Source: Homarus americanus (Eukaryota; Arthropoda; Malacostraca; Decapoda; Nephropidae). From it: DNA of 64,000 nucleotides. Location: positions 459,501-523,500 of the forward strand of contig NW_024756438.1 in the NCBI RefSeq assembly GCF_018991925.1, read 5' to 3'. Under the pieces are notes generated by a model. That model did no database searches. It saw nothing but the letters and a program-made list of their open reading frames with translations, and was not told where the DNA came from. The translations under genes were made by a program, and so were the position numbers. Shown here piece by piece: positions 23,959-34,535 of the stretch (position 1 is its first letter; the number at the start of each line of letters is the position of its first letter).

Positions 23959-24464
23959 CATCACGCAACTGCCTTATATTAAACGTTGGCTTGAAATAAC
24001 ATTAAACATCTCACGTGCATATGTCCGTCAGGTGAATCTGAAGTGGCTAATGATTTACACCATTGGAAAGTAATGATAATAGGCTACAGACCCAAGTAGA
24101 CCATTGATGCTTCCCGTGATAGTGACCTGCAGACAGCTTCATCAAAGGCCAGCATCACCATCAATTGCTTCCATGACCGTCGGCGAAATACCAGAACAAC
24201 AGCAGCGGCCTCACTATCTTCATCGCCTCCTCCTTATCTGTGAAATATGGGCACTTAACCTTTCTGAGGCTAGTGCAGTAGTTCCCGGAGCCAGGTGAGG
24301 GCGGAGGAGCTTTTGTACTACACCGCCTCACCCCTCCCCTCATTTCTGCCCCTTCCAACCCCTCCTCTACCCCGGCCCCCGGCCCCTCCAACCCCCTCCT
24401 CTACCCCGGCCCCCTCCAATCCCCCCTCCCTCTATCCCGCTTCCCTCCTCTCCCCCCTAATCAG

Positions 24465-24639
24465 CTTGGGGAGAGAGATCTTTTTCGACTTGGAAGGAGT
24501 AGCACCCCAACAGAGGTTACAGGCAGCTATCAAAATGGACTCAAGCAGAGGTACAGGAGGCGGACTGATATACGGTATAAGACACTTACCTGTGAGAAGG
24601 GTCCGGGGCACAGTTAAAAGGAGCGAGGCCTTCACACAG
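24465..24639 (+). CDS. Possible exon of an unknown gene
   Basis: A long polypyrimidine tract (24415-24458) ends in taatcag, an acceptor-like AG at 24463-24464. A donor-like CACAG/GTGAGA follows at 24639/24640. The 175 bases between are open in one frame. They contain CAAAATGG at 24532-24539, a good start context, from which 35 codons (MDSSRGTGGG... to SEAFTQ) run in phase 0 to the donor. No protein family is recognised. The minus strand also has a strong donor-like CAG/GTAAGTG near 24590, so the strand is uncertain. Confidence 0.22.
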
Positions 24640-25198
24640 GTGAGACGAGGCGCCCCCACGCCTAGGTAAAATAATAGCAAAACCGAGGACCTTTATAGGC
24701 CTATGGAATAAATCTTAGACCCTTGCACACACACACACACACACACACTTTCTCTCCTCACACCAAAATAATCAAATGAGACGCCACATCGTATCAGTGG
24801 GTTGAGAGTGTCACAGGAGAGCTATATTTTGTGAGGTCTTGGACGGCCCCTTGCGTCAGAGGAGTTAGATAGCTGTGTTTAGGAGTAATATATAGCTCAG
24901 TGTTGAATATATATAAATACTTTAGGTCCTAGTTATATTATCTGTCTGGTTGTAACTGAAGTGAGTGTTAGTTAATATTTAATGATAACCTTTGATTTCG
25001 TTTGTTTGTTTGTTTCTCTCTCTTTAATATATTCTTCTCTCTAATATTAAGTTACCTGGGCGTGTCTTAATTAAACGTAACTCTGAAGTCTTTGACCTTT
25101 TGATCTGACGATTTGATGCCGACTAAAGCCATACAATTTATCTATTGAATATGCTAATTTATCCCACGATTATTAACGAGGTCATAAGGTGATGCCCT
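24640..25198. other. Spacer
   Basis: A (CA)13 run at 24725-24749 and a (GTTT)n patch near 25000; otherwise nothing recognised. Confidence 0.45.
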
Positions 25199-25264
25199 GA
25201 CCCTCTTCACTACTACCAATGACCCTCTTCACTACTACCAATGACCCTCTTCACTACTACCAAT
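25199..25264. repeat. 22-bp tandem repeat, 3 copies
   Basis: gaccctcttcactactacca begins at 25199, 25221 and 25243, all three identical. Confidence 0.95.
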
Positions 25265-25749
25265 AACCCTTGTCTATGGTACAATTGTAATGATTAGGTG
25301 TACTAATTTATGCCTTGAGTATTATGACTTAGTCTTTGGAGAATTATGAATGGAGGTTTTACAGACAGACACCACACAGGTTCAGGTTCACTATAACACA
25401 CCCAATATGAGAAACAAACAGGTAAGAAAGTATTGACCCAGCAATACCTGAGACACCAGTTCTAGCCAATTAACAAGGGCAGGTAACATAATATTATCAC
25501 CTTACCTGTAATAGTATTCCAACCCAGATTGTTTTTATAATATTGACCATATGTTGTAATATTCTTTACTTAACCCTTTGAGTCCTGGAGGGTTAAATCA
25601 TTGTCCTCAAAGGGTTAATGCTTAGATAATACTGATGATGAAGGCCAGATAACATTATCATCATACCTTTAATAATACTCAGAGCTATTCAGGTAAGGTA
25701 ATTAGTATTATAACTTTACCTGCAGTAGTGTAATTCATTGAAGATCGAG

Positions 25750-25750
<1 letters not shown>
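25265..25750. other. AT-rich spacer
   Basis: Contains an inverted pair around 25573-25617: ttaaccctttgag and ctcaaagggttaa, enclosing a second pair (tcctggagggttaaatcattgtc). This could form a short hairpin. No gene. Confidence 0.5.

Positions 25751-25790
<40 letters not shown>
25751..25790. repeat. (GT)n microsatellite
   Basis: About 20 GT units. Confidence 0.97.
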
Positions 25791-25791
<1 letters not shown>

Positions 25792-25931
25792 CTAAAGAAC
25801 TGCTTTGTCACTCACCTACCATGAAGTGCCAAGGTTATTGCGTAAGTGATAAGACTTCATTTTTATGAGGTCAGTTTATATATTAAATTAGTACTGGTTT
25901 GGCAGGGGAAATTATCAGTTTTTTGTCGCGC

Positions 25932-25933
<2 letters not shown>

Positions 25934-26008
<75 letters not shown>
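25934..26008. repeat. Long (GT)n microsatellite
   Basis: About 37 GT units preceded by a cgcgcg start. Confidence 0.98.
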
Positions 26009-26011
<3 letters not shown>

Positions 26012-26641
26012 AAGGAGAATGAAACCTCGTTCGCATACAGATTTTTCCTTTTAAATATTTTTCTAAACACTAACTCACTTCACCTCAGTAGACAGCAACC
26101 ATTCACTGCCTCCATCCTCATCTTCTGCTCCACCAGGAACTAAGAGACAGACGACAGGAATAAACCTTTGAGATTAAAACCTTTTACCAAGAACTCATTA
26201 ACACCAACTTTACTACTGAAACTACTATCATCATCACTATTACTGCCACTACTCTCACCAGTCACCACTAACACCACTACTACCACCACTGCTACTACTA
26301 CCTACTACTACTACTACCATCTGCATCACCAACAACACAACTTACTGTATTTACACAAAATTTTATCCCATCCCCACCAACCACCCACTCCCATCCAACC
26401 CCACCCATCCCCACAAACCCACCCACCTCCCACGCCCACCTTCACGCCCACTGAGTTTGTTGGCCCTGAAGATCTTAAAGAAATACGTGACATCTGTCCT
26501 TTCAGCCGCCCTTAATTAGTTTTCTCAGAAGCGACTCAGTGAATTGCTTTACAACTTCATCCCAGCAGAAGACTCTATACCTGTTGGCTCTGAGTCTTGT
26601 CCTATGAATCTTTCGAAAACATTTACAAGAGCCTAAAACAT
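26009..26641. other. Spacer with C/A-rich triplets
   Basis: Triplet-rich cactac and ccacca runs at 26220-26330 and ccaccca-rich DNA at 26370-26450 explain the Thr/Pro frame at 26168-26515. Confidence 0.5.
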
Positions 26642-26662
26642 TATATATATATATATATATAT
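26642..26662. repeat. (TA)n tract, left of palindrome
   Basis: About 10 TA units abutting the palindrome. Confidence 0.95.
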
Positions 26663-26764
26663 GCTGATAACCACAAGGAAAGAAGAAAACACGAAGTTCC
26701 CAAGCGCTTTCGTGTAATTCACCCCTGAAGATGTGAATTACACGAAAGCGCTTAAATTATCAGC
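26663..26764 (+). mobile_element. Palindrome with hammerhead-ribozyme-like boxes (possible Penelope-like element end)
   Basis: Perfect 21-bp arms at 26702-26722 and 26733-26753 (left arm starts aagcgctttcgtg) flank a 10-base loop. Outer arms gctgataa (26663-26670) and ttatcagc (26757-26764) also match, with 31 extra bases on the left. On the plus strand CTGAAGA (26725-26731) and GAAA (26744-26747) fit the CUGANGA and GAAA core boxes of hammerhead ribozymes; Penelope-like elements are known to carry such ribozymes. The expected stems I and II are short here, so activity is doubtful. Two inverted, partly deleted copies of one element end would explain the structure. (TA)n tracts lie on both sides. 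Confidence 0.42.
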
Positions 26765-26797
26765 TATACCTAGATCACGCACCTACAGTGATTTACT

Positions 26798-26800
<3 letters not shown>

Positions 26801-26876
<76 letters not shown>

Positions 26877-26892
26877 TTTCAGTTATAGAGAA

Positions 26893-26934
<42 letters not shown>

Positions 26935-26941
26935 CACGCAC

Positions 26942-26975
<34 letters not shown>
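26801..26975. repeat. Compound (TA)n then (CA)n microsatellite
   Basis: About 37 TA units (26801-26874), a 22-base linker, then about 39 CA units with scattered CG (26897-26975). The TA part can extrude as a cruciform. Confidence 0.98.
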
Positions 26976-26977
<2 letters not shown>

Positions 26978-27344
26978 AAACACCACCATCAGCCAACAAC
27001 TTCCGCCAAGTGTCCTGTCATCGGGATCATTTAAAGTGAATTACCGGAGTTAATTGGCGGAGGTGTGGTGATAAAGGCAGACGTCGGGCCAATGGTGAGG
27101 GAACGGAGTGTTTAAGGTCCTAGGTCATATGCAACCAGTAGTATTAACCCTCACATCGAATGGGTTTCAACTCTAATTAACGATCCTAACCTAACCTGAC
27201 CTGACCTGACCTTAACCTATTGGAACTGAATCCCTCCTTTTTTCGAGAGCCTACTAGGAGAGGGGAGCATTACAAGTGGAGCCTCTGACTACTAAGCTCC
27301 ATTAGAGTTTTGACCATAATAAACCTATTGTGTGGTGTTTAATA
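26976..27344. other. Spacer
   Basis: A CCTAA/CCTGA block at 27187-27222; no gene seen. Confidence 0.5.
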
Positions 27345-27490
27345 GGACTAACATTTAATAGGTGCTGAGCCCTATTAGTACTGATGCCTATTAGAACTGA
27401 GACCTATTAGAACTGAGACCTATTAGAATTGAGTTATATTAGAATTGAAGCCTATTAAATCTGAGGTCTAATTGGACTGAGATCAATAGG
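27345..27490. repeat. Degenerate ~16-18-bp repeat, CCTATTAG family
   Basis: Seven to eight drifting copies of acctattagaactgag. Its complement, ctcagttctaataggt, matches the unit at 18185-18345. Confidence 0.78.
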
Positions 27491-28614
27491 AACTAAGGGC
27501 TTATCTAATTATCCAGGTCATTCCACTTGTAGGGTCATCAAAGAGCCTTGTAGTTCAGTACTTGTTTAATATCACTCACTCTATGTTGCCAGATATCTTG
27601 AGTGTGTTACCTGACCCTATCTTACCCTGCCTGATTATACGTGCCTTTGTGATGACGTGGGGAGCCGTGTGTGTGTAAGGCCTTTGCCCTTACCACTTGC
27701 ATTTATCCACAATTACCAACATTTAAAAAGTTCTACCTATTTGTCTGTCATTCCATCCGTCTGTGTTCTGTCTGTTTGTCTGTCTATCCGTCTGTCTGTC
27801 TGTTTATCTAATCTTTAAAAGTTATGGATGGAAGGATTTAGTGTTTTTATTTCGTTAGATAAATCCCGCGTTTTTCAAGGGCTAAGGTCACCCCTCACGT
27901 CTGGCAAAATATGGAGCAAACTTTTCCTGTAAAAATTCTCGCTCAAACATTTTCCTTTGTGAGAGTGACTGAAGGAGAAGTGATGACACAGAAACTCGAC
28001 GTGGCTTCCTGCAGTCACGACGAGAGAAACATGAAAGAATAATAAGAGGTCCGAGATGAGACCCCCAAAAGGAAAAAAAAAAACACAAGAACAATTTTAA
28101 AGTTTAAGAAAAATGAATAAAATTGGATGTGTATATAAGGTTGAAGGATAACCATAGGTGAATTAATAGATATTATTTCATGTAAGAAGGTCCCAGGAAA
28201 GACGAAAGGATCGATAAATGTCATTAAAAGTTTAAGAGAAAAAATCTGGACAAAGTTTTAAGTGGAGGAGCTTCTTATTCGACCACAGACACGATGATGC
28301 CGCCATGGATGATAAAATAAGACCCAGAGCTGGAAGGTGAAATACATGACGAAAGCCTGTGTAAGGGTTATGTTGTGGTGATAATGGTGGTGGTAGTGGT
28401 GATGATGGTAGTAGTGGTGATGGTGGTTATGGTGATAGACAGATACAGACAGACAGACAAACACAGACGAATGATCAAACAGATAAGCACGTAAGCAAAC
28501 AGGGACAATCAGAGAAGCAGAATCAGACAACGACGAGCAAACAAACACAGACAGACAGATGCCAGTAATAGTGGCAATAGTTAGATCTTATATAGTATTT
28601 ACAATCCCTTCTTT
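27491..28614. other. Spacer
   Basis: Contains tctgtctgtttgtctgtc-type repeats at 27740-27810, a GGT/GAT triplet patch at 28375-28440 and acagacag words at 28440-28560. Minus-strand frames near 27888-28224 have no domain. Confidence 0.45.
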
Positions 28615-28730
28615 ATCTTTCTCTCTCTTCTTTCTCTTCTTTCTCTCTCTCTTCTCTCTCTTCTTCCTCTCTCTCTTCTCTCTCTTCTTCCTCTCTCTCT
28701 TCTCTCTCTCTTGTCTCTCTCAACTTCCAA
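28615..28730. repeat. CT-rich tract with ~29-bp periodicity
   Basis: tctctctcttctctctcttc followed by ttcctctctctc repeats; a longer-period relative of the CT microsatellites. Confidence 0.85.
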
Positions 28731-28842
28731 AACTTTCTCTCATTTTCTTACAAGGGAAGTTTCAGTGGCATTTCTCGGGATATTGTAAAGTGGATTTTTT
28801 TTTTTACTTTTTATAAACATTTTTTCAAATATCTGGACAGTG

Positions 28843-29184
28843 CAGGTAGAGTCCAGGTAATTAAATCCACAGGTAGAGTCCAGGTAAGTAAATCCACAGG
28901 TAGAGTCCAGGTAAGTAAATCCACAGGTAGAGTCCAGGTAAGTAAATCCACAGGTAGAGTCCAGGTAAGTAAATCCACAGGTAGAGTTCAGGTAAGTAAA
29001 TCCACAGGTAGAGTCCAGGTAAGTAAATCCACAGGTAGAGTCCAGGTAAGTAAATCCACAGGTAGAGTCCAGGTAAGTAAATCCACAGGTAGAGTCCAGG
29101 TAAGTAAATCCACAGGTAGAGTCCAGGTAAGTAAATCCACAGGTAGAGTCTAGGTAATTAAATCCACAGGTAGAGTCCAGGTAA
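28843..29184 (+). repeat. 27-bp minisatellite carrying perfect 5' splice-site strings
   Basis: Thirteen units start every 27 bp from 28843 to 29167 with caggtagagtccagg. Ten of them contain CAGGTAAGTAAA, an optimal match to the metazoan 5' splice-site consensus; units 1 and 12 have gtaatt and unit 13 has gtaaat at that point. Stop codons from the taagtaa part block translation in one frame of each unit. Confidence 0.96.
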
Positions 29185-29310
29185 ATCTAGATAGTCTTAT
29201 GGGAAAAGGTGAACAAATCTCTAATGAAGTTTTTGTATCCCAGGTATATTAAGGTAGATGATTTATTGCACCATTATCCTCTGCAGTGTTGTTGGCGTAG
29301 GGGGCGTGCT

Positions 29311-29627
29311 GGTGATGGTGGTGGTAATGGTGATTGGGGTGGTGATGATGGTAGTGGTGGTGGTGGTACTGATGGTGATGGTGGTGGTAATAGTGGTGGT
29401 AGTAGTGGTGATGGTGGTGGTAGCGATGGTGGTAGTGATGGTGATGGTGGTGGTAATGGTGATTGGGGTGGTGATAATGGTAGTGGTGGTGTTGGTACTG
29501 ATGGTGATGGTGGTGGTAATAGTGGTGGTAGTAGTGGTGATGGTGGTGGTAGTGATGGTGGTAGTGATGGTGGTTGTGATGGTGATGGTGGTAGTAGTGG
29601 TAGTAGTGGTGATGGTGGTAGTAATGA
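29311..29627. repeat. GGT/GAT triplet array with 129-bp duplication
   Basis: Built from ggtggt, gatggt and agtggt triplets. The marker gattggggtggtgat appears at 29332 and 29461, so a 129-bp block (43 codons) is duplicated. Being triplet-based, three frames are open (Gly/Asp/Ser, Val/Met, and Pro/Leu on minus); no signal peptide or start context makes any of them convincing. Confidence 0.93.
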
Positions 29628-30560
29628 GAACAAATTAACTGACTGATATCATAAACACTTCAACTAGACTAATTAGACCATTAATACCGATACAACCATT
29701 CAAATATAAGCATTACAGATTATATATTCTTGAATTACTTCATTTCCTGGAAGACATCTTAATGTACGGACACACAATGGATGGGTGAACGAGCGTCTTG
29801 GAACAGGTAATCACAATGGTGGTATAGTTATTATCATTGTTCCCCATTGTGGGAGACTACAAGAAAGAGCTGTAACGATATTAAGCTGTAACTCGGATGA
29901 AGAGAGAGGGGGGGGGGATGGGTTGTTAATATGGTAAAGTGTGTGGGCAAGGGCGGGGGATGGGAGTCATTCTCTACGCCCCCGGCACTCTGCTGTAGAA
30001 TAGGGTTGACGGGAGAATGAACACATATGTATGAAGGACCTTGTTTGTGCTGTGCCATTCACCTGCCTGTGGCCGAGGGACCGACGTGCAGATATTCCTG
30101 ATTAACATAAGGTAAAGCTTTTTTATGCAGCCTTTTTTTTATCTGATTGGGTGTAGGACATGGTGGTAGGTCAAACGGGCCCAGGCAGGCTACTAACAGG
30201 CTCCAATCTAATCAAACCTTCAGTATTGGGGGTCCATTGTGATTGGGGAGGATTTGATTCCTTACCAGATGGGATTAGAAACTCTCATGTGTCTTTCAGT
30301 GGATTACTCCTCCCCCCATTCATCCAGTTTACTCACCTAACTTGACACACTTTTAGTCCACCTCGCTGTCATGTAGGCGGGTGAAGCTCTCGCCTTGCAT
30401 AAGCTTGTGTAGCAAACCAGTTACTGACCCTCTCAACCTGGTCCTCCACAACAGGGGCCTGCCTCGCTTGACCCCTGCCTCGCCTGACCCCTGCATAACT
30501 TACCTCTGCGTGACCTGACCTGACACGCCGCCATCATCTGAGTTTGCAGTATCACCTTTT
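29628..30560. other. Spacer
   Basis: A G run at 29908-29917; repeated ctgcctcgc/tgacccctg words at 30460-30500. No gene recognised. Confidence 0.45.
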
Positions 30561-30576
30561 CCCTCCCCCCCCCCCC

Positions 30577-30612
<36 letters not shown>
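30561..30612. repeat. Poly-C run
   Basis: A 35-base uninterrupted C run (30578-30612) preceded by ccc, t, an 11-12-base C run and another t. The length may be miscalled, as long homopolymers are error-prone. Confidence 0.95.
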
Positions 30613-31544
30613 ACCCCACGATGGTGAGTCCCCGGGAGAATAATTTACTGACAGAAGGAAAAGAAACTAAGAAAAGGTTATTGGTCTCTGATAAACACAG
30701 GTGAGGTGCTTAATTAGGGTTCAATACCTGGGAGAGACTGGTGATGATATGTAGCGTGGGAGGAAATTTAACTACTTTGAGTACGATGTTATGGTCCATT
30801 GAGAGGCTACTGACGCAGTGTCTCTTTAGGGTCGTGGTGTTGAGCGGTGGAGGTAACGGAGGCAGAAAGATACCAGAGCTATTAATTCTTTTATGATTCA
30901 TAGGATTTACTAGTCAGCTGTCAGCCTCCCAAAGGTGATTTACGAGAGCAAGAATAAATAAATAAATACAAATAAAACAAACAAGTTAAAACCAACAAAT
31001 AAAAAAATAAAGAAAATCCTATTATTCGTGGATGTATGACGTTCAGCAATACGTTTAAAAAAATACCAGAAGTGTTAACTAGAAATGAAATCCTCAACCA
31101 ATGTTCACAGTTCCAGCCAACACAACGCCACAATGCTGAACAACCGAAGCGTATCTCGTGGCTAAAACTTACTTGTCATGATTAATGGAAAATTTTCAGT
31201 GTTGTTTATTTTTATTAAAGTTTCTTAGGAATAAAAGTTTTCAGAGATTATGAGAATTTAATTAGAATAGACGAAGAAAAACTGGTGTTCATTTAAAGAG
31301 ATTTCAACACTCAATAATCTACTGGCATCAACTGTGTAATTATTGTAGTCTTTCTTGCTTCCTCTGTTTATTCTCGTGTTGCTTATTCACCCTTTCTCTT
31401 TCACCCTCTACCTCCCTTTCTCCCTCCTTCTCCCTATCGACCCTTTCCCCTCCCCGTCGCTCCTCCACCTCCCCTTCAAGTCTTCAACCCCTACCTCCCA
31501 CTCCTCCTCGACCATCTACCATCCAACCCCAACTACCCATCGAC
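30613..31544. other. Spacer
   Basis: AT-rich (aaataaataaa at 30955-31010), then pyrimidine-rich from 31360. Unassigned minus frames at 30710-30901 and 30921-31133. Confidence 0.45.
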
Positions 31545-31778
31545 CATCCACCTCTCCCTCGACCATCCACCTCCCCCTCGACCATCTACCTCTCGATCAA
31601 CCACCTCCCCCTCGACCATCCACCTCCCCCTCGACCATCCACCTCGACCATCCACCTCTCGATCAACCACCTCCCCCTCGACCATCCACCTCCCTCGACC
31701 ATCCACCTCCCTCGATCAACCATCCCCCTCGACCATCCACCTCCCTCGACCATCCACCTCCCTCGACCAGCCACATAC
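31545..31778. repeat. CCTCGACCATCCACCTC minisatellite
   Basis: About 14 units of 15-18 bp (ccctcgaccatccacctc), some with gatcaaccacctc. Pro/Ser/Thr and Gly/Trp/Arg frames across it are artefacts. Confidence 0.94.
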
Positions 31779-31880
31779 CTCACAATTAAACCACAATACC
31801 TGTTTTCCCACCTCGTAACACTTGATGTAGTAACCCATATTGGATAACTGTAAACACCTGGTACTTCAACACCCTCCCTT

Positions 31881-31926
31881 CCCCTCCCCTCCCCGCCTTA
31901 CTGAGTGCGTGTGGGGAGGGGAGGGG
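31881..31926. repeat. G/C inverted repeat
   Basis: CCCCTCCCCTCCCC at 31881-31894 and its exact complement GGGGAGGGGAGGGG at 31913-31926, with an 18-base loop. A 14-bp GC stem is possible, as are G-quadruplex and i-motif structures; the G-rich run continues to about 31940. Confidence 0.9.
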
Positions 31927-32189
31927 AGGGGAGGAGGGGGTGAGTCGTTTCTAGCGCACGTTTCCCAACAAATGAACTTAATTCTTTATCGAGTAACCTG
32001 TTCCTTAAGCTCTATATAGATCAGCTTATTTCACCTGAAGATTAAACATCCCAGTATCATATCGTCTCGGCTCATCTCGTCTCGGCTCATCTCGTCTCGT
32101 CTCGTCGGTGTCATAAACCGAATTTGTGGCTTACCATGATTAATTTTGCAACGAACTGCAGAAAAATGGTCCTGGACGACAAAAAACCA

Positions 32190-33200
32190 ACTGGGTGTGT
32201 GTGTGGGTGTGTCTGGATATGTCTAGTGATGTCTTTGTGTGTATGGATGCATCTAGTGATGTCTGGATGTGTCTAGTGATGTCTGGGTGTGTATGGATGC
32301 GTCTAGTGATGTCTGGGTGTGTCTGGATGTGTCTAGTGATGTCTGGGTGTGTCTGGGTGTGTCTAGTGATGTTTGGGTGTGTCTGGGTGTGTCTAGTGGT
32401 GTCTGGGTGTGTCTGGATGCGTCTGGATGTGTCTCGGTGTGTGTGTGTGGGAGTGTCTGGATGCGTCTGAGTGTGTCTAGGTGTGTGTGTGTGTGTGAGT
32501 GTCTGGGTGTGTGGAGGCGTTTGGATGTGTCTGGGGCGTCTGGGTGTGTCTGGAGGCGTCTGGGTGTGTAGTGTGTCTGGATGTGTCTGTAGGCGTCTGG
32601 GTGTGTCTGGAGGCGTCTGGGTGAGTCTGGAGGCGTCTGGGTGTGTCTAGTGATGTCTGGATGTGTATGGAGGCGTCTGGGTGTGTCTGGAGGAGTCTGG
32701 GTGTGTCTGGAGGCGTCTGGGTGTGTCTGGAGGCGTCTGAATGTGTCTGGAGGCGTCTAGTGATGTTTGGGGGCGTCTGGATGTGTCTGGAGGCGTTTGG
32801 GTGTGTTTGGAGGTGTCTGGATGTGTCTGGAGGCGTCTGGGTGTGTCTGGGGTGTCTGGATGTGTCTGGAGGCGTCTGGGTGTGTCTGGAGGCGTCTGAG
32901 TGTGTCTAGGGTGTCTGGGTGTGTCTGGAGGCGTCTGGGTGTGTCTGGAGGCGTCTGGGTGTGTCTGGAGGCATCTGGGTGAGTCTGGAGGCGTCTGGGT
33001 GTGTCTCTGGAGGCGTCTGGGTGTCTGGATGTGTCTGGAGGCGTCTGAGTGTGTCTGGAGGTCTGTGTGTCTGGAGGTGTCTGTCTGGAGGCGTCTGAGT
33101 GTGTCTGGAGGCGTCTGGGTGTGTCTGGAGGTGTCTGGGTGTGTCTGGGTGTCTGGGTGTGTCTGGAGGTGTCTGGGTGTGTCTGGAAGCGTCTTTCAGC
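32190..33200. repeat. 1-kb TCTGG-based minisatellite
   Basis: Starts as gtgtctggatgtgtctagtgatg units (32190-32400) and turns into a ~20-bp unit gtgtgtctggaggcgtctgg. Stop codons are rare in the unit, so frames of 70-200 codons are open on both strands (Val-Cys-Leu-Gly on plus; Thr-Pro-Asp-Arg-His on minus). None shows a domain. Confidence 0.96.
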
Positions 33201-33288
33201 CCACCCATCATCCTGCAGTGTTTTGCTCAGCCGTCCGGAGAATGTGGCCGTTCCTGCCTCAGTGTTGGTGCTACTGCAGGGCCGGGGA

Positions 33289-33290
<2 letters not shown>

Positions 33291-33336
<46 letters not shown>
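33291..33336. repeat. (GT)n microsatellite
   Basis: About 23 GT units. Confidence 0.97.
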
Positions 33337-33337
<1 letters not shown>

Positions 33338-33565
33338 TTCCATTATATAAAGACGACAAGATCCCACTAATCATATTCCCTCCCTGTATACTCTTCTAAA
33401 TCTCCCTTTTTTCATTTCCCTGGGCTGTATTATCTCCCTTTGTTACTCTACCTCTTACCTTGTCTCGTTCTCTCTTTCTCTTACTGTATAATCTTCTCCT
33501 TGTCTCTCTCTCATTTTCTCTTCCTTTGCCATAAGCCTTCAATATACTCTCCCTCATTTGATAAT

Positions 33566-33569
<4 letters not shown>

Positions 33570-33618
<49 letters not shown>

Positions 33619-33621
33619 ACC
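33570..33621. repeat. (CT)n microsatellite
   Basis: About 25 CT units with one ttt interruption. Confidence 0.97.
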
Positions 33622-34494
33622 CAGAGTCGTCCACTTTGTCCTCCTCCACTCTCCAATACTCCACCATTTCTTTATTCCACCCCACAACTCCTTAACTATG
33701 TCCCTCTCCACTCCATACTCCTTAACCAAGCCTCATTCCACTCCACGATCCCTTTTCACTTTCCAAATCTAATTGTGTTTGAGATTAGACTCCTCATTTA
33801 TCTCTCCCTCCTTGCGCCACACCCTTCCCTTCTTCTTTCACCTGTTCTTTCCTTCCTTCCTTCCTTCTCTCACTTTGCCCCTCTTTCCTTCTTTCACCTC
33901 ACGCTCCCTCCCTTCTTCAGCCCCTCCTTCCTCCTGTCCTCTTTCCATGTTTCAGCCTCCGTCCCATTTTTTCCCCTACTTATATTGCTCCCTTTTCCTT
34001 CCCTCCATCTCTCCCTACCCTCCCTTCTTCTCTTCCTACCCTCCCTCCCTCTCTTCTACCCTTCCTACCTTCCCTCCCTCTCTCCTACCCTCCCTCTCTC
34101 CTAGCCTCCCCTCACCCTCCTCCTTCCCTCACTCGGACAGGTAAATTATAAGGTTGTTAGGTTAATTAGCTCCTTGGACGTGTTCCATCTCTCATGATTA
34201 ATATTGCTCATTATTTGGTCATATTCTCAGCCCCAAGTAAAGATCTGAGTGAGGAGGATTGTCGAGGAATATCAGTGGAGGTACAGGTGGATAGGTACAG
34301 GTGGATATTACAGGTACAGGTGTATATTACAGGTAAAGATGTATAATTGTATATTACGACCACGACCAACACACGTACGACCACCACGACAACTACTGTA
34401 CGACACTTGAGAGGTGGTTTAAGGGGGCTTACGTGTGTCTCTGAGCTAATGTTCTATTAAAGCAGTTCTCAGGTAACACTTGTGCACGTACATG
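33622..34494. other. Pyrimidine-rich DNA then spacer
   Basis: 33795-34137 is almost pure C/T (ccctcccttc, tccttcc words) with irregular period, giving Ser/Pro/Leu frames. 34260-34360 has three gtacaggtggatattacag-like copies. No gene. Confidence 0.55.

Positions 34495-34532
<38 letters not shown>
34495..34532. repeat. (CA)n microsatellite
   Basis: About 19 CA units. Confidence 0.97.

Positions 34533-34535
<3 letters not shown>

Noticed and set aside
28843..29184. CRISPR array (regular 27-bp periodicity)
   Set aside because: There are no unique spacers; units are contiguous near-identical repeats and the genome is eukaryotic. The same applies to the 28-, 22-, 19- and 15-bp arrays.
32757..33374. 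205-codon minus-strand Thr/Pro/Asp/His frame
   Set aside because: Product of the TCTGG minisatellite; no recognisable family.
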